From: an uncultured Latescibacterota bacterium
Lineage (GTDB): Bacteria; Latescibacterota; UBA2968
Length of the DNA: 64,000 nt
NCBI GenBank assembly: GCA_951812755.1
Contig: OX638329.1
Span: 1,783,339-1,847,338 of the forward strand
Direction of reading: 5' to 3'
A program made the position numbers and the translations under genes. Below the pieces are notes generated by a model, which made no database searches, was not told the DNA's origin, and saw only the letters and a program-made list of their open reading frames with translations. Shown here piece by piece: positions 1 through 8,789 of this stretch; the first letter of the stretch is position 1, and the number at the start of each line of letters is the position of its first letter.

Positions 1-404
1 AAGTAATTGTGACAGGGTGTTTTGACTGGTTTCACTCCGGGCATATCCGTTTTTTTGAAGAGGTGTCGGAGTTGGGCGATTTGTACGTGGTTGTGGGGCA
101 CGATGCAAATGTCCGTCTGCTCAAAGGCGAACATCATCCCATGTTCGATGAATACGAGCGCCGATATGTCGTGCAGTCTATCCGTTTTGTCACACAGGGC
201 CTGATTTCCTCTGGCGATGGGTGGATGGATGCCGCGCCAGAGATCGCGGTTCTCAAACCCGATATTTACGCGGTGAATGAAGATGGCGACAAGCCGGAGA
301 AGAGAGTTTTTTGCGAGGAACACGGTTTGGAATACGTTGTGTTAAAACGCGCGCCGAAGGAGGGATTGCCCCGCAGAGAAAGTACGGTTTTGCGGGGGTT
401 TTGA
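1..404 (+). CDS. Adenylyltransferase/cytidyltransferase-like protein (5' end cut by window edge)
   Basis: This is the C-terminal part of a nucleotidyltransferase-fold enzyme. The visible protein begins with the hydrophobic strand and CFDWFHSGH, matching the GxFDxxHxGH nucleotide-binding signature of the cytidylyltransferase-like family (glycerol-3-phosphate or ethanolamine-phosphate cytidylyltransferases, HldE/RfaE2 C-terminal domain), which transfers CMP or AMP to a phosphorylated substrate. The frame is open to base 1; GTG at 9 is an internal Val, so the true start lies outside the window. The C-terminal LPRRESTVLRGF resembles the RTSTTEI helix region of the family, but the usual ISST-type motif is not exact. 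The substrate cannot be told from this fragment. About 130 residues are visible against a usual domain length of 130-150. Confidence 0.8.
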   Translation, partial: VIVTGCFDWFHSGHIRFFEEVSELGDLYVVVGHDANVRLLKGEHHPMFDEYERRYVVQSIRFVTQGLISSGDGWMDAAPEIAVLKPDIYAVNEDGDKPEKRVFCEEHGLEYVVLKRAPKEGLPRRESTVLRGF

Positions 405-443
405 TTTTTTACAATGAAACTTCATGGCGGAGCGTTTTGTCTT

Positions 444-482
444 TGTATGTAGGTGCGGGTTTCAAACCCGCACCTACATACA
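444..482. repeat. Perfect 19-bp inverted repeat with 1-nt centre
   Basis: Arms 444-462 (TGTATGTAGGTGCGGGTTT) and 464-482 are exact reverse complements around the single base 463. It lies between the cytidylyltransferase stop (404) and the PcfJ gene start (502). It could fold in RNA as a strong hairpin and act as a terminator-like or processing structure, but no T-tract follows it. The perfect symmetry suggests a dispersed palindromic intergenic element. I saw no second copy in the window. Confidence 0.85.
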
Positions 483-501
483 CAAATAACAGGATTGTGC
501 G

Positions 502-2034
502 ATGTCAAATGTTCTTCTCGATAAACCCGATCTCGAATCCCATTTTAAGACGCTCGGCTTTGACAGGGTGCTCGCTTATAAACTCTGGTGTTACCGCAAT
601 GGGTTGGATACTGGTCTGGATAAAACTGCTGCTCAGCGTCAGGCAGAAATTGATCTTTTGCAACGCGAGGTTGAGCAGCGCGATCCCGATATTAGCCCGA
701 GGCACAATGCCCACCGCGCCAAATTTATCGCCCGTATCTTCAAAGGCGAGCTTCAGGACGAGACTGTTTCAGATTTGCTCTTTCGCATTCGCGCGATTTA
801 CAATAATCTCGACGGTGATCCCGACGCACAACAAGCACTGGGGCACCTTGTTCTTCACGTTGAAAAATACGGCGATTTGATGCGGCCCGCACGCGCCTGC
901 AAGCGTTTTGGTCATACGGTTGTCAATACCTATATTGCCGCTCTTGAGCAACTCGCCCGCAATTATGAGAATTGGATTCGGCCCGTTGAGGATTGGCGAC
1001 CAGATAGCTATAAACCAGTGCACCAATTCTATAGCCTTGCGCGCCATCTCCTGGCACAATACGATGTGCCCGCATTTTTTGATACGGCATTTTTGCAGGG
1101 CAATACACCAAAGGCGCGACAGGAACAAGCGTGGTTCATACACGTTGGCATGGGGCAAAATATCCGCACAGCCGGTGTGCAGATGCGGATCACAAAGCGC
1201 ATGGCGCATTTGCTTTTGCAAGAGAGACGCAATTATCACACTGTTGTTCAGTGCCTTCGCAAGGTTCAGTACATAGCTTATGGCGGCAACCCGAAAAGTG
1301 CCTGGGAAATTGCCCACGGACCTCTGGGGGAAGGATTCGAGAACGAAGATTTTTGGGAGACCGTTGTCCATTTTCTCGCCAATCAGGCTTTTCTCGAACG
1401 CAGCTATATCAATCCCATCATCGATTATATCCGCAATCAAAAATTCACGCCTCAGCGCATGCCACAACCCGATGGCACGGAGATTGAAGGGCCGCCGCCA
1501 CATCCCAATTTTTGCATGAAGGGCCGCAGTATTAACAAGCTTCTCCGCCAGGTTGATCAGTGGCATCAAGAACTCACGGGTTTGGAAGATGTCGAGTTGG
1601 AAATCTGGAAGCCCTCTGGATTCAGAGAATTTGAACACGTTGCGCTGGATCCCAAGCTCAAACGCAATATTCAGTGGACGGTTCACGAGCTCATTACTTC
1701 GCAACAACTCTACGCCGAGGGGCGCATTATGCATCACTGTGCTGGGTCTTATACCAGACGCTGTGCCTCGGGTGAGAAATCTATGTGGTCTTTGCGCGCG
1801 CTCGATCTCGACGCTGCTGAGGAAAATCAGGTGCAGGAACATGTGCTTACCATTGCGGTTAATAATAAGAAAAAAGCCGTCGAGCAGAACGCCGGCAAAT
1901 TCAATCTCAAACCCTTTGGCAAAAAACATCTCGCCAAGCAACGCCAAACGGGGAATGTTTACCTCCATCTCCTCCGCGAGGCGCCGACGATTATGCGTCT
2001 GTGGATGAATCGCGAAGGGTTGTCCCATGGATGA
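502..2034 (+). CDS. PcfJ-domain protein
   Basis: A 510-residue cytoplasmic protein with no signal peptide or membrane segment. Around residues 405-430 it has the hallmark of the PcfJ family: GRIMHHCAGSYTRRC followed by SMWSLR, a His-His-Cys cluster with a second Cys. Basic residues follow near the C-terminus (FNLKPFGKKHLAKQRQ). PcfJ was named from a conjugative plasmid and its biochemical role is unknown; family members occur on both mobile elements and chromosomes. The N-terminal 400 residues are helical-looking and I do not recognise them. The stop overlaps the start of the next gene by 8 bp, so the two are probably co-translated. Confidence 0.75.
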   Translation: MSNVLLDKPDLESHFKTLGFDRVLAYKLWCYRNGLDTGLDKTAAQRQAEIDLLQREVEQRDPDISPRHNAHRAKFIARIFKGELQDETVSDLLFRIRAIYNNLDGDPDAQQALGHLVLHVEKYGDLMRPARACKRFGHTVVNTYIAALEQLARNYENWIRPVEDWRPDSYKPVHQFYSLARHLLAQYDVPAFFDTAFLQGNTPKARQEQAWFIHVGMGQNIRTAGVQMRITKRMAHLLLQERRNYHTVVQCLRKVQYIAYGGNPKSAWEIAHGPLGEGFENEDFWETVVHFLANQAFLERSYINPIIDYIRNQKFTPQRMPQPDGTEIEGPPPHPNFCMKGRSINKLLRQVDQWHQELTGLEDVELEIWKPSGFREFEHVALDPKLKRNIQWTVHELITSQQLYAEGRIMHHCAGSYTRRCASGEKSMWSLRALDLDAAEENQVQEHVLTIAVNNKKKAVEQNAGKFNLKPFGKKHLAKQRQTGNVYLHLLREAPTIMRLWMNREGLSHG

Positions 2035-3073
2035 TACTGCGATAGCCGGTCATGCGTTTCCTTTTGTCGAAGTATCCGGTACGGCTTATGACCTGGGTTA
2101 TCAACACGGCAAACAGGCCGCGGATCTCGTTCACAAGTATCTTTTATGGATTGATAAACTCACGGACAAATCTCGCGATGAACTCTGTCAGAATGCGCGT
2201 GCTTTTCATCCCTTGATTGAAAAGCTGAGTCCGCCGCTTATGGAAGAAATTCGCGGGCTTGCCGATGGTGCGGGTATTTCTTTTGATGAAGCACTCTTGT
2301 GTCAGGCGCGGGGTGAGGCTGCTTCTGTTCCTCCCGAGGGTTGCACGGCTTTCGCGCTTACTGGCTCTGCGACTGCCGATGGGTATCCCCTGGCTGGTCA
2401 AAATCAGGATCTCCCGCCCGAATACGCGGATGTGGCCATTCTCTTGCATGTCTGTCCTTCTGATGGTCGTCCCCGGGCATTGCTTTTTACTTTTGCTGGA
2501 CAATTGGGTTATTCGGGCATGAACCAGTACGGTCTGGCTCATTTTGCCAATGCGCTTTACGATTGTCCCTGGCAAATGGGCTTGCCCCACTATCCGCTCA
2601 AACGCATTATGTTGGAGCAGAAGAGCCTGAATACCTGTCTTCGGATTCTTAGACGACATCCCACCTGTTCGGCTGGCAATATGGTTTTTTGTTTTGGCGA
2701 TGGACAGATTGCCGATCTCGAAATCCGCCCCGAAGGCGTGATGCAATTTACCGATACACATCCCGATGCGATTGTTCACGCCAATCACTATCTCACTCCC
2801 GAATTTGCACCCTGTGAAACCAATAGTCTCGTGGATTCCTGTCCCCGACGCGATAGGATGCGCGATCTCGTCAAAGAACATTGGGGCGATATCACGGTGG
2901 ATACGATGAAGGCTATTCTCTCGGATCACGATGGCGATCCCGCGGCGATATGCCGCCACGGTGCTGTAGATATGTATTCTATTTCGGGTTATATCGCCGA
3001 ACCCGCAAAGGGGTTGCTCCACGTTAGACGGGGATTGGGCTGCACGGGAACGTGGACGGCTTATGAGGTATAG
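2027..3073 (+). CDS. C45-family autoproteolytic acyltransferase/hydrolase
   Basis: A 348-residue Ntn-hydrolase of the peptidase C45 family (acyl-CoA:6-aminopenicillanate acyltransferase-like). The N-terminal block has the YDLGYQHGKQ motif typical of the family. The likely nucleophile is Cys106 in PPEGCTAFAL; in this family the precursor is cleaved just before that Cys to expose it. GQNQDLPP and the C-terminal GLGCTGTWTAYEV also match the fold. It hydrolyses or transfers acyl groups on amides, but the substrate is unknown. There is no signal peptide. The start overlaps the upstream PcfJ gene by 8 bp (ATGGATGATA within the PcfJ C-terminus), suggesting translational coupling. Confidence 0.85.
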   Translation: MDDTAIAGHAFPFVEVSGTAYDLGYQHGKQAADLVHKYLLWIDKLTDKSRDELCQNARAFHPLIEKLSPPLMEEIRGLADGAGISFDEALLCQARGEAASVPPEGCTAFALTGSATADGYPLAGQNQDLPPEYADVAILLHVCPSDGRPRALLFTFAGQLGYSGMNQYGLAHFANALYDCPWQMGLPHYPLKRIMLEQKSLNTCLRILRRHPTCSAGNMVFCFGDGQIADLEIRPEGVMQFTDTHPDAIVHANHYLTPEFAPCETNSLVDSCPRRDRMRDLVKEHWGDITVDTMKAILSDHDGDPAAICRHGAVDMYSISGYIAEPAKGLLHVRRGLGCTGTWTAYEV

Positions 3074-3090
3074 TGTTTTTACAGATGGGT

Positions 3091-4029
3091 TCAGGGGGTC
3101 CAGGTTTTGGCGCGTTCGGCATAGTCGCGGGCCTGGGCGGGGATATCTACACCGACTTCTTTGGACCAGGTTGCGAGGAGCTGTTGATAGATAGGACCAG
3201 GTTTGCCAGTGCCGACGGGTTGGAAGTTGAAGCGGGTGATGGGCACCATGCAGATGGTGGTTGAGGTGTACCAGGCTTCGTCGGCTTCTCGCACATCGTA
3301 GGGTTCGATGTCGGTTTCATAGACGGGGATATTCAGTCTTGCAGCGAGGTCCATGCAGACCTGCCGGGAGACGCCACGCAGGATATCGTGTGGTTTGGGT
3401 GTGTGGATTTCGCCATTGCGGGCGATGAAGAAATTGGTGCCAGTGCCTTCGGTGATAAAGCCGCGTTCGTCGGTGAGGAGGGCGTTGGCATCTTTTTCCA
3501 TGCGTTGAGCCTGGAGATTGGCAATCTGGTAGTAGATGCGGCTGCGGTTTTTGGCTTTGGGGTCGATGTACCGGGCGGGTACGGATTGCTGGGGCGTGAT
3601 GACAAAGTGAGCGCCCTGTTCGTAATAGTGGGCACTGCCTCCAATGTGGCGCACGAGCGGGATGACGTTGATGGTGACGATGGGACTGGCACCTTCTGTG
3701 ACGAGGGTGTCGTAAAAACCCAGGGCACCCCGGGTGACGTTGTGCATGATCTGAAAGTCCAGATTTTCCAGGGCGGGCAGATTTTTTTTTATGGTTTTGT
3801 GCGTGGCGTCTTCCATCTGGTCGATGCTGAGGCCACAGTCGATTTCGGCGTATTTCATGGAGGCGTACAGGCGTTTCAGGTGGTTGCGAAGGCAGTAGGG
3901 TTTTTGCTTGAAGGAGCGGGTCATTTCAAATACCATGTCTCCAAACATCAGGGCGGAGTCGAAGATGGAGATACGGGCTTCGCGTTCGGGAACGAAGTTT
4001 CCGTTGAAATAGACGAGGCGCTGGGGCAT
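3091..4029 (-). CDS. Class IV PLP aminotransferase (branched-chain/D-amino-acid type)
   Basis: A 312-residue fold-type IV PLP enzyme. It starts with VYFNGNFVPEREARISIFDSAL, the usual fold IV N-terminus. The Schiff-base lysine is probably Lys160 in AKNRSRIYYQIANLQA, aligned with the IKSLNYLNNILA type motif of the family. Downstream, GFITEGTGTNFFI gives the conserved E..g.N loop. The family includes branched-chain aminotransferase, D-amino-acid transaminase, aminodeoxychorismate lyase and (R)-selective amine transaminases; sequence alone does not choose among them. It is convergent with the C45 gene (18 nt apart) and divergent from the enolase-family gene, with about 95 nt of shared upstream DNA. 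Confidence 0.88.
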   Translation of the reverse strand: MPQRLVYFNGNFVPEREARISIFDSALMFGDMVFEMTRSFKQKPYCLRNHLKRLYASMKYAEIDCGLSIDQMEDATHKTIKKNLPALENLDFQIMHNVTRGALGFYDTLVTEGASPIVTINVIPLVRHIGGSAHYYEQGAHFVITPQQSVPARYIDPKAKNRSRIYYQIANLQAQRMEKDANALLTDERGFITEGTGTNFFIARNGEIHTPKPHDILRGVSRQVCMDLAARLNIPVYETDIEPYDVREADEAWYTSTTICMVPITRFNFQPVGTGKPGPIYQQLLATWSKEVGVDIPAQARDYAERAKTWTP

Positions 4030-4124
4030 TGGGAGACCTTTCGTGAGGGCCAGAGGTTGGGAAACGGGTCGTTATATATACGATAATTTTTTTAAGATTC
4101 AAGTTGTCCTGAAGGAGGATGGCG

Positions 4125-5384
4125 ATGAAGATCACGGATATCGAGGTGATTTCGCTTCGGGTCCCGTATGAGGCGCGTATCCGGAAGGCGTATTATCATT
4201 TTGCGATGAAGGAAGAGGTGACGGTTTATAAGTTTCATACGGATACAGGGCTGGTGGGGTTGGCAGAGAATGTGGGGTCGCCGTTTGGTCAGGGGATGCT
4301 GGAGGCCTATATCGGGACGGATCCATTTGACCATGTGATGGGGCAGGGGCGATTTAATCTGGATATGGCGTGCTATGATTTGATGGGCAAGCACCTGGGA
4401 TTGCCGGCGTGGAAGCTGATGGGGCAGCAGGTGCGTCAGTGGGTGTCTATGGGGTGGTGGATGCCGTGTATGTCGGTGGAGGATACAGCGGCGGAGGTGC
4501 AGGTAGCGGCAGAGCGGGGGTACCGGGGGTTGAAGTGCAAGGCACGGGCGTTTTACGATGTGGTGGCATGCGCGCAGGCGATCCAGGATGTCGCGCCGGT
4601 GGATTTTCGGGTGGAGTTTGATTTTAACGGGGCGCTGATTTGTGTGGAGAAAGCGTTGCCAGTGCTGCGGGAGTTGGAGAAGATTCCGGTGGTGAAGGGG
4701 GTGGAGGAGCCAATTTTTGCGTATGATATTGAAGGATGGCGCAGGTTGCATGAGGCGATTCGGATACCGTTCTATCTGCATGGGGTGCGGGTGCTGTGTG
4801 AGGCGGCGTCGCGACAGCCGTCAGGACCGTGGATAGGACTTCGAGCGGGCGATTTTGATGGGGCGCTTTGCAGCCACGAGTGTGTGCGGGATGCACTGGC
4901 GGCGGCCTGGACTTTTGCAGCGGCGAATACGCCGATTTTGTTGCAGTATGTAGGAACGGGGATTACGACGGCGTTTGCGCTTCAGTTGGGCGCGGTGATG
5001 CCGACAGCGACGCTGCCGGGGGTGACGGCGAGCCATTCTTATGAGGACGATTTGATTGTGGATGCACATTTGGTGCAGCGAGGGTTTATGAAGGTTCCAG
5101 AGGGGCCTGGTCTGGGTGTGGTGCTGGATGAGGATGCAGTGGCGAAGTATCGGGATACACCTGCTGTGGAATGGCCCCGGCATGTTTCGGTGGTGACGCT
5201 GCCGGGCGATGTCAAACATTTTTATCGAAATTTGCAGCAGGCAGAGCGGCTGATGAAACAGGGGGTAGATGAGTCGTTTGCGCCTGGTGTGCGTCTGGAT
5301 GAGTTGGAGGACGATGGGAGCGAAGCATTTGACAGGTTGTGGACCCAACTGCAAGCGCAGGATGTACCGATTTGGGATGGGTGA
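4125..5384 (+). CDS. Enolase-superfamily protein (mandelate racemase/muconate-lactonizing type)
   Basis: About 419 residues. I start at ATG 4125 because AAGGAGG at 4112-4118 is 6 nt upstream; ATG 4119 abuts it. The N-terminal capping domain (KITDIEVISLRVPYEARIRKAYY) is followed by a barrel with the KxK general base (GLKCKAR, Lys137/Lys139) and metal ligands Asp166 (VEFDFNG) and Glu194 or 195 (VEEP). The third usual acidic ligand, normally in an IPIaxGE strand, is absent: the equivalent strand reads IPFYLHG. The enzyme would abstract an alpha-proton from a carboxylate sugar acid, if active. The next gene starts 2 nt after the stop, so they are one operon. The substrate is unknown. Confidence 0.82.
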   Translation: MKITDIEVISLRVPYEARIRKAYYHFAMKEEVTVYKFHTDTGLVGLAENVGSPFGQGMLEAYIGTDPFDHVMGQGRFNLDMACYDLMGKHLGLPAWKLMGQQVRQWVSMGWWMPCMSVEDTAAEVQVAAERGYRGLKCKARAFYDVVACAQAIQDVAPVDFRVEFDFNGALICVEKALPVLRELEKIPVVKGVEEPIFAYDIEGWRRLHEAIRIPFYLHGVRVLCEAASRQPSGPWIGLRAGDFDGALCSHECVRDALAAAWTFAAANTPILLQYVGTGITTAFALQLGAVMPTATLPGVTASHSYEDDLIVDAHLVQRGFMKVPEGPGLGVVLDEDAVAKYRDTPAVEWPRHVSVVTLPGDVKHFYRNLQQAERLMKQGVDESFAPGVRLDELEDDGSEAFDRLWTQLQAQDVPIWDG

Positions 5385-5386
5385 AG

Positions 5387-6934
5387 ATGAGATGGTTTTT
5401 AACAGTATTTTTGCTGTGGCCCCTGTGTATGCAGGCTGAGGAGCGCGCGGTGATGCAGATTGCGACGACGATTGATTTTGGCAAAGATGTGGGGCAGAAC
5501 TGGGGCACTCTGTTTGAGGCGCGAGATGCAGAGGGTCGCGTGGTTTTGGGCGCGGGATTTACTGGTGTTTATAATACGGCGTTTCGCATGGATCGATATA
5601 CGTTGCAGTTTTTTGTGCGGGATGATGAAGCGGATATGAAATTTGAGACGCTGCCGCCTTCGACGGAGGATGGGGGGAGTTATTTGTTCGATCTGGATGG
5701 TCGGGTGTACGCGTGTAGCTACCATCAGGACCGGACTGCGAGAGCGTGGGACGATGTAGCAGGTGCCTGGCAGGTGGATGAGCGTTTTGGCGTGGGTGAG
5801 ATGGTGAGCGGGGAGGGCAAGATGCGGGTTGGCGGGAAGGTGCTTCAGTTTAAGGGGGGTGAGGCGTGGTATGATAGGGAGCGGGTTCTCGCCAAACCGA
5901 TGTCTGGATATTACCATCATTTTTATTACGCGCTGGGCTATCTGACGTTTTTTTATAAGAACGAGGAAGTGGAACAGCCGTACACGAAATTGTACGCAGT
6001 GCCCTATGTGCCGGGAGATGGGGCGGTTGATCTGGAGAAAGCGGTGGTGCTCAATCTGAAGTACGATCGGGAGACGCCGTTTGCTATTGGGCAGTTGGGG
6101 AATGAGATTGTAAATTCGTCCAATATGGGCGGGATATATGCGTTTGATGGGGTGAGGTGGAAGGTGTTGCGCGCATCACTGGAGGGGGTGAGTTTTCAGC
6201 TTTATTCGATGTTGAACTGGTATGATAAGTTGTTGATGTCGCAGTATCCAACGGGCAATTTGTTTATTTACGATGGGGAGGAGGTTCGTCATCTGAAGGA
6301 TTGGCCGCCTGTGATGCCGGGTGTGTCGGATAGGGCGCGGGAGGCGCAAACAACGGGGTTTTACGGTGGGGATCTCTATGTGGGCGTTTGGCCGTGGTCC
6401 GAGTTGTGGCGGTACGATGCACACAGGGATGACTGGCAGTTTGTGAAGCGGATGTTCCGGCGTCCGCCAATTACGGATGAGATGAATCACCCGTGGGAAG
6501 ATCGGGTTGTGGCGTATAATGAAGATCACGATGGCGATATGGTGCTTAATAATTGGGGGCAGCGCGTGACGGGACTATCTCCGATGGGAGACGCGCTCTA
6601 TCTTTCCGTGAGTGCTAAGGGGTGTCCCGAGCGAGATATGCGGCTTGCGTTTTTGCACGATGACGAGGTGTGGGATGAGTACCGCGTGGTGCATCGGTTG
6701 AAAAAGCCGGGTCATGTTTCTGTGCCGGTTGCATGGCGCGAAGGGCCGACGACGCTGTTGTTCACGGTTGGCGAGGCGGAGATTAGTGTCAGGCAGGATG
6801 GGAAACTTCTGGGGACGGCGCCAATTCGACGGGAACAGGTGGAGCGAGTGGTGAAGGATGCCGAGGTTCAGTGGGAATACGGGATGTATGGACCGCTGCG
6901 AGCGGGGTTGCTGTCAAAGAGGGTGGAACGGTAG
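5387..6934 (+). CDS. Secreted protein of unknown function, propeller-like
   Basis: Starts at ATG 5387, right behind the enolase-family stop, giving MRWFLTVFLLWPLCMQA as a classical signal peptide; upstream in-frame starts lie inside the previous gene. About 515 residues. The mature part holds repeated short strands with aromatic-rich turns (GGIYAFDGVRWKVL, NLFIYDGEEVRHL, SELWRYDAHRDDWQFV) spaced like blades of a kelch-like propeller. The last 110 residues (LRLAFLHDDEVWDEY to the end) look like a separate beta-sandwich. I do not recognise a family. The tight spacing suggests it works with the enolase-superfamily enzyme, perhaps sensing or binding the same periplasmic carbohydrate; that is inference. 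Confidence 0.75.
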   Translation: MRWFLTVFLLWPLCMQAEERAVMQIATTIDFGKDVGQNWGTLFEARDAEGRVVLGAGFTGVYNTAFRMDRYTLQFFVRDDEADMKFETLPPSTEDGGSYLFDLDGRVYACSYHQDRTARAWDDVAGAWQVDERFGVGEMVSGEGKMRVGGKVLQFKGGEAWYDRERVLAKPMSGYYHHFYYALGYLTFFYKNEEVEQPYTKLYAVPYVPGDGAVDLEKAVVLNLKYDRETPFAIGQLGNEIVNSSNMGGIYAFDGVRWKVLRASLEGVSFQLYSMLNWYDKLLMSQYPTGNLFIYDGEEVRHLKDWPPVMPGVSDRAREAQTTGFYGGDLYVGVWPWSELWRYDAHRDDWQFVKRMFRRPPITDEMNHPWEDRVVAYNEDHDGDMVLNNWGQRVTGLSPMGDALYLSVSAKGCPERDMRLAFLHDDEVWDEYRVVHRLKKPGHVSVPVAWREGPTTLLFTVGEAEISVRQDGKLLGTAPIRREQVERVVKDAEVQWEYGMYGPLRAGLLSKRVER

Positions 6935-7001
6935 TTTGTGCGAGGATGGTCAGGATCTGCGGGCTGTTTCTATAATCACATTTTAATTCTGGAGAAGACG
7001 C

Positions 7002-8051
7002 ATGGCTATTACATGTGAGGATTTACAGGCTGCTATTGATCGGTTTCCGCGTACGGAACTGGCGGATTTGCCGACGCGGTTGGACGATTGTCCGCGATTT
7101 TCAGAGGCACTGGGCGGGAAGGTGCGGGTGATGGTGAAGCGGGATGATTTGACGGGGTTGGCGTTTGGGGGAAACAAGACGCGAAAGTTTGATCTGGCAC
7201 TGGGAGATGCGGTGGCGCAAGGGGCTACTGCGATAATAACGGGCGCGGCGTCACAGTCGAATCACGCGCGGCAGGCGGCGGCAGCGGCTGCCAGGCTGGG
7301 GATGAAGTGCGTGCTGGTGAACCGACACGATCACCGGAGCCAGATGGGTATTCAGGGCAATCAGTTGCTGGATAATATTCTGGGCGCAGATATACGGTTG
7401 GTGGTGGATGGCGTGAATCAGAATGAGGTGAAGGAGCGGGTTGTGGAGGAACTGACGGCGCAGGGAGAGAAGCCCTATCTGATCGGGCAGCGTGCGGTGG
7501 TGCTGGGTACGGTGGCTTATGTGGGCTGTGTGCTGGAGATTTTGGCACAGCTTGAGGCGATGGATGCACAGGCGGATTTTATCTGTACCGCGTCCGGGCA
7601 CGGGACACATGCGGGGCTGGCATTGGGTGTGAAAGTGCTGGGGTTGCCGATCCGGACGCAGGGGTTTTCGCCGAGCAAGGGGGATGAGGCGCAGCGGAAG
7701 GTGAGATTGGCGGAGGTGGCTAACGAGGCGGCAGAGCTTCTGGAACTGGATGTTCGATTGCGGGCAGAGGAGTTGGAGAATACGGATGCTTACGTGGGTG
7801 AGAATTATGGTATTGTGACAGAGGCAGGACTAAATGCATTGCATTTGCTGGCGCGGACAGAGGGTATATTGCTCGATCCGGTATATACGAGCAAGGCGAT
7901 GTCAGGGGTGATTGACCGAATTCAGACGGGAGAGATTCCAGAGGGTTCTACAGTGGTGTACGTGCATACAGGTGGAAATCCAGCGCTATTTGCTTATGCG
8001 CCAGAGTTGATTTCACACGGAGATTACCGGCAAAATCTCGTGACGAGTTGA
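7002..8051 (+). CDS. PLP-dependent D-cysteine desulfhydrase / ACC deaminase family enzyme
   Basis: A 349-residue fold-type II PLP enzyme. The internal aldimine lysine is Lys59 in LAFGGNKTRKFD, and the following GAASQSNHARQAAAAAARLG is the conserved Ser/Asn loop that binds the substrate carboxylate. VYVHTGGNPALFAY near the C-terminus matches the glycine-rich phosphate-binding segment and end of the family. Relatives degrade D-cysteine to pyruvate, H2S and ammonia, or deaminate 1-aminocyclopropane-1-carboxylate. Which reaction occurs here cannot be settled by eye. A purine-rich TGGAGAAG lies upstream of the ATG. It follows the secreted protein by 67 nt on the same strand. Confidence 0.9.
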   Translation: MAITCEDLQAAIDRFPRTELADLPTRLDDCPRFSEALGGKVRVMVKRDDLTGLAFGGNKTRKFDLALGDAVAQGATAIITGAASQSNHARQAAAAAARLGMKCVLVNRHDHRSQMGIQGNQLLDNILGADIRLVVDGVNQNEVKERVVEELTAQGEKPYLIGQRAVVLGTVAYVGCVLEILAQLEAMDAQADFICTASGHGTHAGLALGVKVLGLPIRTQGFSPSKGDEAQRKVRLAEVANEAAELLELDVRLRAEELENTDAYVGENYGIVTEAGLNALHLLARTEGILLDPVYTSKAMSGVIDRIQTGEIPEGSTVVYVHTGGNPALFAYAPELISHGDYRQNLVTS

Positions 8052-8227
8052 GGCGGGTAGTGCTCTTTATTTAATGGGAACTACGTCCGGAAATAAGGTC
8101 AAGTCCAAAAAGTTCTGTAAAAAGGTAGCCCCGTGAAATAGGGGTCAGAGATTTTATTGGTGTGTTGGAGGGGTGTCCGACCAGCCTCCCAGCGATTGCC
8201 AATTTAACCCACAGAAAGGAATTTAAA

Positions 8228-8515
8228 ATGGCAAGAGTGAAAGATCCAACCGTTTCAATTGCTGTTGTTAAGGAGATGAAAAAGAATTGTCTCTCACTCA
8301 GAGAGGCGGCGAAATCCCTTGTAGCCAACAATCTGGCCAATGATATACAAACAGTCATGCAACATCACGCTATTCGCAAACTTCCGATTAATAGTCAAAC
8401 AGTAAGTACCTTTGAAAGATATGTTGATGATGGAAGAATTGTTGATTTGCTTATTGAAGTTCATCCCGACTCAAAAGATCGTATAGAGAAGGAACTCAAC
8501 CCCCTTTTTAATTAA
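8228..8515 (+). CDS. Small protein of unknown function
   Basis: A 95-residue protein starting at ATG 8228, chosen because AGAAAGGAA lies just upstream; the longer in-frame extension to 8162 has no such site. It is largely helical and charged (VKEMKKNCLSLREAAKSLVANNLANDIQTVMQ) and has no membrane segment. I recognise no family. It sits at the left edge of an AT-richer island that carries toxin-antitoxin genes, and its base use is less G-rich than that of the metabolic genes to its left, which suggests a different history. The 176 nt before it contain a short CCCC...GGGG hairpin (about 8130-8145) but no gene. Confidence 0.55.
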   Translation: MARVKDPTVSIAVVKEMKKNCLSLREAAKSLVANNLANDIQTVMQHHAIRKLPINSQTVSTFERYVDDGRIVDLLIEVHPDSKDRIEKELNPLFN

Positions 8516-8621
8516 CTCTTTATAAGGGGGCGATTGCTCCAGAGACATAAACGTGTCCGCCCTTCGTTGCGAGTGACCGTCTCCCAAATCCCGCAATTTG
8601 CAGGCGCAACTTTAAGCGTTT

Positions 8622-8789
8622 TGCCGCGCCGTGTATGCGGTGAAAATTGGAGAGAGGGTTTATATATTGTATTGTTTTCAAAAAAAATCAAGGCGTGGAA
8701 TTAAAACTTCCAAGAGGGATGTCGCCCTTATCAAGAGGCGTTTGAGATTGGCTCTGGAACTGGAGGCGATTTATGAACAAGAAAATTAA
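8622..8789 (+). pseudogene. higB: Decayed HigB-type toxin (C-terminal half)
   Basis: Translation of this stretch gives a VYAVKIGERVYILYCFQKKS block then IKTSKRDVALIKRRL and a stop at 8789. This is the C-terminal half of the phage Gp49-like/HigB-2 toxin family, whose members carry a YVLHxFQKKS motif followed by TPxxDIxLAxxRL. The upstream part reads with a stop (TAA in the 8610s) and no start, so the N-terminal half is lost or too diverged. HigB toxins are ribosome-dependent mRNA interferases. The end overlaps the start of the higA remnant by 17 bp, the normal arrangement for toxin-first HigBA modules. Confidence 0.65.

Noticed and set aside
769-2028. Long minus-strand open frame of 419 codons opposite the PcfJ gene
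   Set aside because: It is antisense to a clear family match, has no recognisable motif, and its composition follows from the codon bias of the plus-strand gene.
3388-4086. 232-codon plus-strand frame opposite the class IV aminotransferase
   Set aside because: It is Gly/Val-rich antisense of a well-supported gene, with no motif.
8052-8227. AATAGGGGTCAGAG-like DNA suggestive of REP sequences beside an IS200-like transposase
   Set aside because: No transposase frame is present and the hairpin is too short to assign; I leave it as plain intergenic DNA.
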